DNA from: Massilia sp. YIM B02763 | GTDB lineage: Bacteria; Pseudomonadota; Gammaproteobacteria; Burkholderiales; Burkholderiaceae_D | Direction: 5' to 3' | DNA: 64,000 bases | NCBI RefSeq assembly: GCF_030412015.1 | Contig: NZ_JASNRD010000010.1 | Location: 1 to 64,000, forward strand | Part shown: positions 14,175 through 23,080 of the stretch, in pieces | Layout of the letters: each line of letters starts with the position of its first letter | Position numbering within the stretch: position 1 is the first letter of the stretch | Notes under the pieces: model-generated | Told to the model about the DNA's origin: nothing | What the model saw: the letters and a program-made list of their open reading frames with translations, nothing else | The model's database searches: none | Position numbers and translations under genes: made by a program

Positions 14175-15287
14175 TTGTCTGACACCGAACTGCTTGCCGC
14201 CTGCACGACCATCCTCCCGGGCCACCGCGCCCGCACGCCCGCCGCCACCTACGCCGCCATGGCCGCCTGGTGCGAAACCCATGGCGTCGCCCACGACGTC
14301 TACGGCGAAGGCGCCCTGATCCAGGAATTCGAACGCAAGGTCGCCAGCCTGCTCGGCTTCGAGGCGGCCGTGTTCTGCATCAGCGGCACGATGGCCCAGG
14401 TGACGGCGCTGCGCCTCGCGTCGATGGACCGCGGCCGCGCGCCGGTGGCGCTGCATCCGACCTCGCACATCTTCGTGCACGAAGCCTCGAACTTCCAGCT
14501 GCTCGGCCACTTCGACGCGCTGCAGGTCGGCGACCGCCACCGTCCCTGGACCGCGGCGGACATCGCGGCGATTCCCGACCGCATCGCCGCCGTCGGCCTG
14601 GAAATCCCCATGCGCGAGATCGGCGGCCAGCTGTCGCCCTGGGACGAACTGGAAGGCATCAAGGCGCATTGCAGGGAACGGGGCATCCACCTGCACATGG
14701 ACGGCGCGCGCCTGTGGGAGGCGGCCGCCGGCTACAACCGCCCCGTCGCCGAGATCGCGGCCGGATTCGACTCCGTCTACGTGTCGCTGTACAAGGGCAT
14801 CGGCGGCCTGGGCGGCGCCATGCTGTGCGGGACCGCGGACTTCGTCGCGCGGGCAGCCAAATGGTTCGCGCGCCAGGGCGGGAAGCTCGTGCACCAGTCG
14901 CCCTACGTCGTGGCCGCGGCCATGCAGTTCGATGCGCGCCTGGCCGCCATGCCGGCCTGCTTCCGCCGCACGGAATTCGTGTACGAGGTATTGCGCGACC
15001 ACCCGCGCATCAAGGTCAACCCGGCGCGTCCGCAGGCGAACATGCTGCATGTGCACCTGCCCGTGGGCCGCGAGCGCGCGCTGGAAATCCGGCGCGAGAT
15101 CGCACGCAGCCACGGCACCTGGATCTTCCACCGCATCAACCACGGCGTGCTGCCCGGCACCTCCTACTTCGAGCTGTACGTGGGCGACAACCTGCTGGAC
15201 GCGCCGGACGGGCGCGTGCGCGAGGCCTTCAAACTCCTCGACGACGCCCTTGAAGGCCCGGACCCGTCCCCCGGCGTCATCGGTTAA
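14175..15287 (+). CDS. Low-specificity L-threonine aldolase / beta-eliminating lyase family
   Basis: A 370-residue PLP enzyme of fold type I. Key signs are FCISGTMAQVTALRL for phosphate binding, HLHMDGARLWEA with the Asp that contacts the pyridine nitrogen, and SLYKGIGGLGGAML with the Schiff-base Lys near residue 207. Such enzymes split L-threonine or L-allo-threonine to glycine and acetaldehyde. The start is a TTG at 14175: ACGGAG lies 6-7 bases upstream and no ATG in frame covers the conserved N-terminal region. The next gene, thyA, begins 30 bases downstream. Confidence 0.87.
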   Translation: MSDTELLAACTTILPGHRARTPAATYAAMAAWCETHGVAHDVYGEGALIQEFERKVASLLGFEAAVFCISGTMAQVTALRLASMDRGRAPVALHPTSHIFVHEASNFQLLGHFDALQVGDRHRPWTAADIAAIPDRIAAVGLEIPMREIGGQLSPWDELEGIKAHCRERGIHLHMDGARLWEAAAGYNRPVAEIAAGFDSVYVSLYKGIGGLGGAMLCGTADFVARAAKWFARQGGKLVHQSPYVVAAAMQFDARLAAMPACFRRTEFVYEVLRDHPRIKVNPARPQANMLHVHLPVGRERALEIRREIARSHGTWIFHRINHGVLPGTSYFELYVGDNLLDAPDGRVREAFKLLDDALEGPDPSPGVIG

Positions 15288-15317
15288 AATGCGCTTTTGT
15301 CATTACCGATACCACCG

Positions 15318-15875
15318 ATGCGTCAATACCTCGACCTGATGCGCCACGTGCTCGAGCACGGCGCAGTCAAAACCGACCGCACCGGCACCGGCACGCGCTC
15401 CGTCTTCGGCCACCAGATGCGCTTCGACCTGCAGGAAGGCTTCCCGCTGGTCACCACCAAGAAGGTGCACCTGAAGTCGATCATCCACGAACTGATCTGG
15501 TTCCTGGCCGGCTCCACCAACATCGCCTACCTGAAGGAGAACGGCGTCTCGATCTGGGACGAATGGGCCGATGCCAACGGCGACCTGGGGCCGATCTACG
15601 GCTACCAGTGGCGCAACTGGCCGTCGCCCTCCGGCGAGCACATCGACCAGATCAGCCAGGTGCTGGAACAGATCAAGCACACGCCGGACTCGCGCCGCAT
15701 GATCGTCTCCGCCTGGAACGTGGCCGACATCCCGCAGATGAAGCTGCCGCCCTGCCACGCCTTTTTCCAGTTCTACGTGGCCGACGGCAAGCTCTCGTGC
15801 CAGCTGTACCAGCGCAGCGCCGACATCTTCCTGGGCGTGCCATTTCTTTGCCACATGCCCCGACTGTACCCATAG
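15318..15875 (+). pseudogene. thyA: Resident thyA, truncated by the island (thymidylate synthase 5' part)
   Basis: Codes for residues 1-176 of a normal betaproteobacterial thymidylate synthase, starting [11 protein letters not shown], then nine foreign residues and a stop. Folate- and dUMP-site residues up to the catalytic Cys ([11 protein letters not shown]) and the Arg of YQRSADIF are present. The reading frame leaves the family right after LGVPF. A full protein is about 264 residues, so about 88 are lost, including the dUMP-binding Asn that should follow (Asn177 in E. coli), the His-x-Tyr pair and the conserved C-terminus. The product should be inactive. GC is high, as in the genes to its left; the sequence turns AT-rich at the break. 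Confidence 0.9.
15826..15846 (+). other. Left island junction / presumed attachment site in thyA
   Basis: Homology to thyA stops within the LGVPF codons (15831-15845). The next codons read Leu-Cys-His instead of the expected Asn-Ile-Ala. The recombination core should lie in this stretch, with an imperfect direct repeat at the far end of the island, which is outside the window. The exact crossover base cannot be fixed from one end. Confidence 0.7.
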
Positions 15876-15934
15876 ATAAAACCATTTATAATCAAGTACT
15901 TACGCACCCTCCATCTATAGGTACAGTACCTATA
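15866..15934. repeat. Cluster of GTAC-centred repeats with a 19-bp perfect palindrome
   Basis: TATAGGTAC (15916-15924) and GTACCTATA (15926-15934) form a perfect inverted repeat around a single A. A related half-site GTACCCATAGATA lies at 15866-15878 and an AAGTACTT palindrome at 15894-15901. The cluster lies 20-90 bases inside the island end, where arm-type or core-type recombinase binding sites would be expected. A regulatory operator is the alternative. A perfect TATAAT (15887-15892) is embedded and could serve the replacement thyA. Confidence 0.6.
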
Positions 15935-16054
15935 CTAGCGTCAGAATTTGTGTTACGCTATACAACGTTCGAGTTCGGATAATCCGGATGAATCTGGGCG
16001 CCCCGCCGGCATAGCGAGGCAGGCATCTCAACAAGCCATGAAAGACCACATACG

Positions 16055-16891
16055 ATGGACAAGCAATACCTTAGCCTGCTGCGTGACGTACTTGACAACG
16101 GGGTCCATAAAAGCGATCGAACGGGCACCGGCACCCTGTCGGTCTTCGGTCGCATGTATCGACACGATCTGAGCGACGGCTTTCCGTTGCTCACGACCAA
16201 GAAACTTCATATTAAGTCCATCCTGCACGAACTCCTGTGGTTCCTACGGGGCGATACAAACATCAAGTACCTAAACGATAATGGCGTTTCAATCTGGAAT
16301 GAGTGGGCAACTCCGGAAGGCGAACTCGGTCCAGTCTACGGTGCACAATGGCGGTTTTGGAAAGGCCCGAACGGAGAAACCTACGACCAGATTGCAGCCT
16401 TGATCGATGGCATAAAAAAGCGCCCTGACAGTCGGCGTCATATTATCAATGCTTGGAATGTCGCATATTTGCCTGACGAGTCAAAAGCACCTGAACTCAA
16501 TGCGCTTGAAGGCAAAATGGCTTTGCCGCCCTGCCACATCATGTATCAGTTCTACGTTGCTAACGGGCGCCTTTCGACGCATCTAACGCAACGCTCAGGT
16601 GATTTGTACTTGGGCATCCCGTTCAACTGTACGAGCGTATCATTCCTTACTCATATGATTGCACAACAGTGCGACCTTGAAGTGGGAGAAATTATCCATT
16701 CGATCGGAGATTTGCATCTCTATTCCAATCACTTAGAGCAGGCACGCCTACAACTTACCCGCGAGCCACGACCATTGCCAAAACTAGTAATCAAGCGCAA
16801 GCCAGCCTCAATTTTCGATTACAAGTTCGAGGATTTCGAAGTTATAAATTACGACCCGCATCCGCACATTCCTGCTCCGATCGCTAAGTGA
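16055..16891 (+). CDS. thyA: Island-borne complete thymidylate synthase
   Basis: A full-length 278-residue ThyA that makes dTMP from dUMP using methylenetetrahydrofolate. Landmarks are [12 protein letters not shown], the catalytic Cys in [11 protein letters not shown], Arg in [14 protein letters not shown], the dUMP Asn right after GIPF, the His-x-Tyr of DLHLYSNH, and an intact C-terminal region ([16 protein letters not shown]). It is 14 residues longer than E. coli ThyA because of an insert before the catalytic Cys (about residues 140-155). Base composition is far lower in GC than the resident copy, and the protein differs at many positions. It should restore thymidine prototrophy lost by the insertion. 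The codons equivalent to the insertion site are heavily recoded. Confidence 0.93.
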   Translation: MDKQYLSLLRDVLDNGVHKSDRTGTGTLSVFGRMYRHDLSDGFPLLTTKKLHIKSILHELLWFLRGDTNIKYLNDNGVSIWNEWATPEGELGPVYGAQWRFWKGPNGETYDQIAALIDGIKKRPDSRRHIINAWNVAYLPDESKAPELNALEGKMALPPCHIMYQFYVANGRLSTHLTQRSGDLYLGIPFNCTSVSFLTHMIAQQCDLEVGEIIHSIGDLHLYSNHLEQARLQLTREPRPLPKLVIKRKPASIFDYKFEDFEVINYDPHPHIPAPIAK

Positions 16892-16963
16892 TTCGCATCT
16901 GAATTCGACTTCGCAGGAACTTAGCGAAACGTCGACGCACAAGTAAAGTTTGAATGGGCTCGC

Positions 16964-16969
16964 TATAAT
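16964..16969 (+). promoter_or_regulatory. Candidate -10 box of the ginABCD operon
   Basis: A perfect TATAAT stands 65 bases before the first recombinase gene, in the 142-base gap after the island thyA. No convincing -35 element lies 16-18 bases upstream, so this may be an activated or weak promoter. Confidence 0.4.
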
Positions 16970-17033
16970 GCGTTGACTCAGGCCGATTGTTCTCGCTGGG
17001 CAATATTACTGATTCGTTAGCGGCGACACTGGA

Positions 17034-20000
17034 ATGAAACCTGCAGACCCTGACCTGACCCACCCTTACTTAGTCGTGCAGACGAAGGTACGAGACAAAC
17101 CTGTTTCGCATGAATATTCTTCGTTTGCGAACCGACTCGGGCCCAACTTCGTTGAGAAGATTTGCGCCCTGGCCAAGCACGAGTTCGCCATGGCGCAGTC
17201 AAAGGGCTACACGACCGAGTATTGCGTAGAGGCGTATGTTTCACATCTGCAGTTAGTCTTCACCACCATAGAGTCTGTTCTGAATAAAAAGAACATTGCC
17301 ACTGCCAACGCTATGGAGATAGCCGACTGGAACGAATTCACCACTCGGTTAATTAGCCGTATCGAAAGCGACCAAAAAAAATCCGACGTAAGAAAAAAAC
17401 AGCTCAAGAGTCGCTACCTTGGAACGCTAACACGATATGCTAAGGCGGGCTTGATCCCCATGCGTTTTGATCCAAAGGTTCTGTCGAAAGATGGGCCGTA
17501 CCATGTTTTGCAGACTACCCCTTGGAAGGGGGGAAATGCGGTCACGTACGACTACACCGATATCGCAGACATAATCGGAAGGGATTTTTTGGAATCCGCT
17601 TGTACTCTTGTAAAGAATTTGCGACAAACGGCAGGCGTAGAAGAAAGAACTTGGCTCGCCAATTATGCTAGTCGCTTTGATCATTTTATCCGAAGCCTCT
17701 ATGCTTTTTTTGTCGAAGAAGGCTATGTGTCGGCTCAAGCGCTCAGTGAAGAAGACTGGCGGCAATTTGTGGAGCGACTAGGGAATCTAATTCTTGCGGA
17801 TCAAGTTTCGGATCGGACAGGAGACTTACTCTCGCCGAAGACGAAGGATCGACATCGTCTATGTACGAACAATCTGATGGCGCATATGGCAGTTGCAGGC
17901 TTACTCCCGAAGAAATTCGAAATAGTTTCTCCCAAGGGACGAAAGCGAGCTGCCTCAGGAACCGCAAACGTCACCCGGAAAGCCGATCCCGATGAAGGAG
18001 CGGAGGCGGTGCCCTTATCTCCTTTCGCTTTTTTGATTGAAAAACACAAAAGGAAAATGCCGTATGACTACAGGACATTCCAACCTCTAGCTCGATATTT
18101 TTTACTAAGGGCAATACCTATACTCTATAGGTTTTATGGGGCCGGCTCAGAAACGCAAGCGAAAGACTACCACCACGTCTTCACCTCGCTTCTGCTCTTC
18201 CTTGAGCAACATAAACAGAGCGGCTTCGAAGCGGAATTTTTCTCAACTCTTGCAACACATGAATACGCAAGTCTAGATTCCACGCGGTGGGAAAAGATGC
18301 TTTATGAGTGGCGGGACCACCTTATTAATTCTAGCCCGGCGAAGCACGTACTAGACATCACAAAGCACATGAAGATACAGGCAATGAATCGGCTATGGGC
18401 TGCACTTGCCGATAGCCTACTGGTGCCTGCCGTGAAACTAAAGGGAATAAAAGGGGCAAAGTCGACATTAAAAACGAAGAATCGACCCTCGCTCGCGCAA
18501 CTCAGCTCCGCGAAAACTGCACTGTTAGACGAAAGCGCCATAGAACTACATGCCGCAACACATAAGATCAGCCAATATTTCGACGAGAGCGATAAGGAAG
18601 AAGCGCGTGAATTCATCAATGCTCTTTGCGCAAATTTACCTCCCGCCAAAGTACGAGCGTTAACTTTAGACGCCTTGGTTGTGGAGATTGCGCGGCTTAA
18701 CGCAAACCGCCTGGAGGCGATTCGTCGTTGCGCAGAGAAAGACTTTCTTCATTGGTTCGAACATTGGAATAAGGGACAGCATGCACTGGCGAATGCGTCA
18801 CATTCGCCAGAAGAAATGGTAGATTTGCTGGACCGACCGGAGCGATCAGTTTCAGAGCGCAGTCGCAATAGGACGAGGCTCATATCAGGCAAGACGGATT
18901 GCCATTTAGGCAACGCTCTGAATCTCTTAATCGGAGCACTAGGCGGCAATGCCAATGGTATCAGTGGCCGATACCATCATATTAAACGACAGTGGGGTGG
19001 CAACGAAGCCCTACATGCATATCTTCATCCTCATAAGCGAGCAACGGTCGCGTTGTGGACCATCATTCTCATAGATACGGGAGCGAACTGTGAGGTGGTG
19101 CGTGAGATGCCGCTTGCGTGTCTTCGAAAATCGGAAGATCCCAACCACATGATCGTGTCTTTCGGATTGAAAGCGCGGGCCGGATATAAGCGCATTAATG
19201 ACTGTCTTCCGATTCAACCTCAGCCTGGCCACGAGCTCTCGGCCGTACAGGCTATTCAGCATTACGAAATCATGTCTTCCCGCAACCGCAAGATTGCGAA
19301 TGGGGAAGTAGCAGAGCTACTATTCCTTGACACACGCCAGAACGATATTATTGGGATTACAGAATTTCGGGCTCGGGACGATTTTAAAGAATTCCTACAA
19401 GATCATGCTGAGCTAAGAGATCTTCCTATACGCCCATCGTTCATAAGACCATCGTATTTGCTAAAGGTGCAGCATGAAGATCCAGCAGTAAGTACAGAGT
19501 CCGCTCAGGCGATTGCGGACCACGTGTTATCTTCAACAACAGGTAATAACTACACGCATCGAACGCATACGAAGCTCGTTTATGTTCAGAAAGTACGCGA
19601 ATTCACCCGACTATTTCAATCTGTAATTATTGCTTCGATCGAAGGTGCCGCGGAGAAACTTGGTATTTCCCCAGAGGAGGCGGAAGCGCTATTTTCAGAC
19701 GCTGCGAGATCAGGCCTCGGGATAGCATGTTTGAATCCAAAGGCGGGTGTCCAACCTGGCACACGTAGAGGAGAGAGTTGCACGAGACTCGACGCGTGCC
19801 CAAACTGCGAAATGCGCTACCTTGTTGGGACTGTAGATAACATAACCGATTTGATCCTTTTCGAGGAATATCTGAAGTCCCAGGAAGCCGAGGCTACGAG
19901 AGCGCATCCAGAAGCCTGGGAGACACGGTGGCTTCCGTGGCTTGCATTGGCAGAAGTAGCGCTTGCTAAGTTCGCACTAGGCGACACTGCGTCTGCATTT

Positions 20001-20063
20001 TTACAGGCGACAGAAAAGGCAAACGCTCGTCGTCCTACTTATAGACCATTCAAGTTATTCTAG
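17034..20063 (+). CDS. ginA: GinA-like large tyrosine-recombinase-related protein
   Basis: A 1009-residue protein, first of four coupled genes. Its C-terminal third (about 650-870) resembles a tyrosine recombinase catalytic fold but is degenerate. The box I position reads TGANCEVVREM, without the usual Arg after TG. The HxxR box appears as SFIR, and a candidate nucleophile Tyr lies in TGNNYTHRTH near residue 840. Further on, CTRLDACPNCEMRYLVG (about 916-932) looks like a Cys cluster that could bind zinc. The N-terminal 600 residues have no recognised domain. It would work with the other two recombinases in integration and excision. Composition is clearly AT-richer than the host. The assignment rests mainly on operon order and the partial motifs. 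Confidence 0.78.
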   Translation: MKPADPDLTHPYLVVQTKVRDKPVSHEYSSFANRLGPNFVEKICALAKHEFAMAQSKGYTTEYCVEAYVSHLQLVFTTIESVLNKKNIATANAMEIADWNEFTTRLISRIESDQKKSDVRKKQLKSRYLGTLTRYAKAGLIPMRFDPKVLSKDGPYHVLQTTPWKGGNAVTYDYTDIADIIGRDFLESACTLVKNLRQTAGVEERTWLANYASRFDHFIRSLYAFFVEEGYVSAQALSEEDWRQFVERLGNLILADQVSDRTGDLLSPKTKDRHRLCTNNLMAHMAVAGLLPKKFEIVSPKGRKRAASGTANVTRKADPDEGAEAVPLSPFAFLIEKHKRKMPYDYRTFQPLARYFLLRAIPILYRFYGAGSETQAKDYHHVFTSLLLFLEQHKQSGFEAEFFSTLATHEYASLDSTRWEKMLYEWRDHLINSSPAKHVLDITKHMKIQAMNRLWAALADSLLVPAVKLKGIKGAKSTLKTKNRPSLAQLSSAKTALLDESAIELHAATHKISQYFDESDKEEAREFINALCANLPPAKVRALTLDALVVEIARLNANRLEAIRRCAEKDFLHWFEHWNKGQHALANASHSPEEMVDLLDRPERSVSERSRNRTRLISGKTDCHLGNALNLLIGALGGNANGISGRYHHIKRQWGGNEALHAYLHPHKRATVALWTIILIDTGANCEVVREMPLACLRKSEDPNHMIVSFGLKARAGYKRINDCLPIQPQPGHELSAVQAIQHYEIMSSRNRKIANGEVAELLFLDTRQNDIIGITEFRARDDFKEFLQDHAELRDLPIRPSFIRPSYLLKVQHEDPAVSTESAQAIADHVLSSTTGNNYTHRTHTKLVYVQKVREFTRLFQSVIIASIEGAAEKLGISPEEAEALFSDAARSGLGIACLNPKAGVQPGTRRGESCTRLDACPNCEMRYLVGTVDNITDLILFEEYLKSQEAEATRAHPEAWETRWLPWLALAEVALAKFALGDTASAFLQATEKANARRPTYRPFKLF

Positions 20064-20065
20064 CC

Positions 20066-22549
20066 ATGGTGCATGCACAGTTGGTTCAATCAAGAGCGGT
20101 TGACAGCACTATACCGCCTATTCTCCACAGCGATAAGGGCTATTCACCAGAATGGATGTTGATTGGCCCTTACAGCGCCCATGATTGGACAGTTCGGAAT
20201 ATTGGCAATAAGCCTCCCAGGGTGCTGACATTCAACGTGAAGATACCTAATGGAGGAGTTCTTTCTGACTACCCCAATCTCTACGAATCGGTTAAACGCA
20301 TCGCGTACGGCGTCCGCACTGGCCCCCTCGCCGAAGTCGAAAGTGCAGATGTTCAAGCAACAATCGTAAGTAACCTGACCACACTCGCGTGTTGGATGAT
20401 AAGCCGCGGCATAAAGCGTTTCTCCGATCTCACTAAGGCTGACCGCGAGGAATACGCCTGTGCTGCGGTCTATGGTGTCCACAACGTCTTAAATACTGAA
20501 TCGATTTTGGAACGACACCTTGAGAATCTAATTGCAGAAGCAAACTTTCATGCTGATGACGATCTTGAAACGCGTCGGTGGAAAGCAATGCGTGTTTTCC
20601 CCGTACGAAAAAAAGCAAACCAAAGTATCAACTCTGCAGTTCTCGACAGGATGGCTATTCTCAGCGATGCAGGGCTCGGCACATTTGCAGCAAACGGCCG
20701 GTCTGGTGTCCTGATAACGCTTTTAGACGAAACCGAAGCACTGTGCATGCTATACCAGCCAGGCTTCATAAAAGCAAGAACAAAGAAATCGCAGAGCAAA
20801 GAAGTGAATAATAACCCGGAACCCGAATTTTTAGGGCAGGGAAACGCGAATAACAGCGTCGATTCAGTCATCATCGATCGGGACACTTCCAGCAACCAAT
20901 ACATTGACCAAGCCGGAGCAACTAAAACGGACAATCGGAGAGTACCACGTCAGGGTAAGGCCAATACCTTAAGTGAAATAAAGCAACCGGATCAAACAGA
21001 GGCGGCGCTAGCGCAATCGAAGGACGATTATGACGACAAGCCCGTATCCGAAGAACACCTTCGTCGATTTCTCATGTCGTTCCAATACCTTTACGATCAC
21101 CGACGGTATCTGGAAGATGCATTAACTAGCGCTCCGTTCTTTTCGACATCTGCGCGAGCCGAAGCACAGAAACTCGGCCGGGAAGTCGGTCGTACCGGAA
21201 CTATTCCAGTCGCGCAAGCAACATGTCTTATTGAGCGCTCTGTACGGTGGGTTCTCGATTATGCTCCGACCCTGCTAGCGTTATACAGCCACGCTGAGAT
21301 CGTATATGAGGCGGACCCGGGTCGCGCCGCCGTTAAATATGCTGAGCATCTAGACTCGTTTCGAACTTGGCCGACGGGTCCCGCCAGTCCGTTTCCTATA
21401 GTACCGACTCGGATTAGCGACACCGGAGAATCCTCGAACGAACAATCCCGTGCCGAATCGCTGCGTGATGGGATGAGTCTCCACTCTGCCATTCTATTTT
21501 TAATGACTGCCTGCGCCGTGGTTATCGCTGCCTTTAGTGCCAGGCGCGCCTCGGAGATTATAGGTCTCAAAGCAGGTTGTGTTCATATTGATGACTCTGG
21601 TCAACCTTGGCTTGAATGCTTCATCCATAAGACTTTGAAGACCGAATCACGCATTCCAGTTCCAGAGGTAGTGGTGGCCGCGGTAAACGTTCTTGAAAAA
21701 TTGAGCGAGCGAGCCAGGCGGCTCACTGATGAACCCTATGTCTTCCAGTACAATGTCCCAGGATCTGATAGAACCTACGGAATAAGCGAGATGAATTTTC
21801 CGGTTTTTCGCCTAGCCGAAAATTTGCGCAAATTTGGATATTTCGTAGACGTTCCTCGACTGGAAGATGGCACACCATGGACGTTCAAGCCGCATCAGTT
21901 CCGGCGATTCTTCGCGATTCTTTATATCTGGATTTACGATAAGGGCGATTGGGGCGCATTGCAGTATCATCTGAGACACTTCACCAGTGAAATGACCCGT
22001 CGCTACGCCTCGGAGAACGAAATCGGGCAAATCATCGCTCAAGTCGACAAGGAGCACACCGCAAACATTCTTGCCAGCGCGGCCCTAGGATTGACTTATA
22101 TCGGCGGTTCGGAAGGCACGCGATTAAAACAAGTTGCGCAACGACTTCATGCTCAGATGGCAAAACATACAGATGTTGTTTCGCCTCGCAAGTACAAGCA
22201 GAAACTTGAGCGACTAGTCGAGCGTACGGGCGTCTCATTGACAGGATTCCCTTGGGGATACTGTGTGCTTCGAAAGGCACACAAGAAGCGTCCCTGTAAC
22301 TGCACGAATTCCTCGGAACCGGATCACGGTCAAGCCAGCGAAATTACCTGCACCGGCTGCGCGTTTAGCATGGTAACGCCATCTGCGCAGAGCTCCTTGA
22401 TTAACGCCATCAAGTTTCATCAAGAGACTGCCGAATCTGAAGACTCTCCGGCAATCCTCCGCGAAGCCAGCCGGGCGATTCATCAGAAGCTTATTGCTGC
22501 CTTGGCGGAAACGCAATGCCCTTTACCACAGGGAGACCCTGATGACTAA
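20066..22549 (+). CDS. ginB: GinB-like tyrosine recombinase, 827 residues
   Basis: Starts two bases after the stop of the first recombinase gene, without a ribosome site, so translation is probably coupled. The catalytic domain (about 470-660) has all usual residues: Arg in FSARRASEIIGL, Lys in HKTLKTESRIPVP, HxxR in PHQFRRFF, His in LRHFTSEM and Tyr in TRRYAS. The C-terminal tail carries closely spaced cysteines (PCNCTN, then TCTGC near residues 743-765), a zinc-finger-like feature mirrored in the first protein. Residues 240-320 are polar and low in order (NNPEPEFLGQG and similar), probably a linker. It is much longer than phage integrases (300-450), as expected for GInt proteins. Confidence 0.85.
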   Translation: MVHAQLVQSRAVDSTIPPILHSDKGYSPEWMLIGPYSAHDWTVRNIGNKPPRVLTFNVKIPNGGVLSDYPNLYESVKRIAYGVRTGPLAEVESADVQATIVSNLTTLACWMISRGIKRFSDLTKADREEYACAAVYGVHNVLNTESILERHLENLIAEANFHADDDLETRRWKAMRVFPVRKKANQSINSAVLDRMAILSDAGLGTFAANGRSGVLITLLDETEALCMLYQPGFIKARTKKSQSKEVNNNPEPEFLGQGNANNSVDSVIIDRDTSSNQYIDQAGATKTDNRRVPRQGKANTLSEIKQPDQTEAALAQSKDDYDDKPVSEEHLRRFLMSFQYLYDHRRYLEDALTSAPFFSTSARAEAQKLGREVGRTGTIPVAQATCLIERSVRWVLDYAPTLLALYSHAEIVYEADPGRAAVKYAEHLDSFRTWPTGPASPFPIVPTRISDTGESSNEQSRAESLRDGMSLHSAILFLMTACAVVIAAFSARRASEIIGLKAGCVHIDDSGQPWLECFIHKTLKTESRIPVPEVVVAAVNVLEKLSERARRLTDEPYVFQYNVPGSDRTYGISEMNFPVFRLAENLRKFGYFVDVPRLEDGTPWTFKPHQFRRFFAILYIWIYDKGDWGALQYHLRHFTSEMTRRYASENEIGQIIAQVDKEHTANILASAALGLTYIGGSEGTRLKQVAQRLHAQMAKHTDVVSPRKYKQKLERLVERTGVSLTGFPWGYCVLRKAHKKRPCNCTNSSEPDHGQASEITCTGCAFSMVTPSAQSSLINAIKFHQETAESEDSPAILREASRAIHQKLIAALAETQCPLPQGDPDD

Positions 22550-23078
22550 TATGAACGATGCCGGTACACCGCGAGCAAATAAACCAGCTATTGCGTTGAA
22601 GCGGCGGAACGACGCAATCAAGAAGTATGTTTTCAAGCTTAAGAAATTAGAGGAACTACTGGAGACCAATGCTATTGAGTCGATTCCAAAGAATATGCGC
22701 CCCGCGACGTTTGTCGCATGGATAGACGAGACACTTGGCATCGAAAGGTTTTCCAGAAACGCCCTCTACGAAACAGATGTGGAATACACTGCACTTCACG
22801 AGAAAATGGAACATCTTCTCGAACGATTGGCAAAGAAAAGGCAAAGTAAATCTAAAAAAGAAAGCGAGATCAGCAATTTGCGTGAACAACTCAAAACGGC
22901 AGAAAGGAGGATTCAATCCTATGTGGATGATTATACTGCCGCGAGAGCTGAGCTACAGGAGAAGGATAAGGAAATAGCTCGTCTTCTGCTTCAACTTAAT
23001 AGGATGAAGGACTACGACCAAAAGGTGACACCACTCCGGTCCGTTCGACGTTCACACGACGATAGCGATCGACATTAA
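22542..23078 (+). CDS. ginC: GinC-like small coiled-coil protein
   Basis: A 178-residue basic protein. The ATG at 22542 overlaps the end of the previous gene by 8 bases and is preceded by GGGAG. The N-terminal half (20-90) could form a helical DNA-binding unit: KKYVFKLKKLEELLE, then FVAWIDETLG. Residues 90-160 form a clear coiled coil (SEISNLREQLKTAERRIQSY). GInt elements encode a small putative helix-loop-helix protein at this position, required for recombination. The layout also recalls TnpC of Tn554, but no sequence similarity can be claimed by eye. Confidence 0.78.
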   Translation: MTNMNDAGTPRANKPAIALKRRNDAIKKYVFKLKKLEELLETNAIESIPKNMRPATFVAWIDETLGIERFSRNALYETDVEYTALHEKMEHLLERLAKKRQSKSKKESEISNLREQLKTAERRIQSYVDDYTAARAELQEKDKEIARLLLQLNRMKDYDQKVTPLRSVRRSHDDSDRH

Positions 23079-23080
23079 CT

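Noticed and set aside
15948..16172. A 74-codon frame overlapping the start of the island thyA
   Set aside because: It overlaps a certain gene in another frame and has no family or start support.
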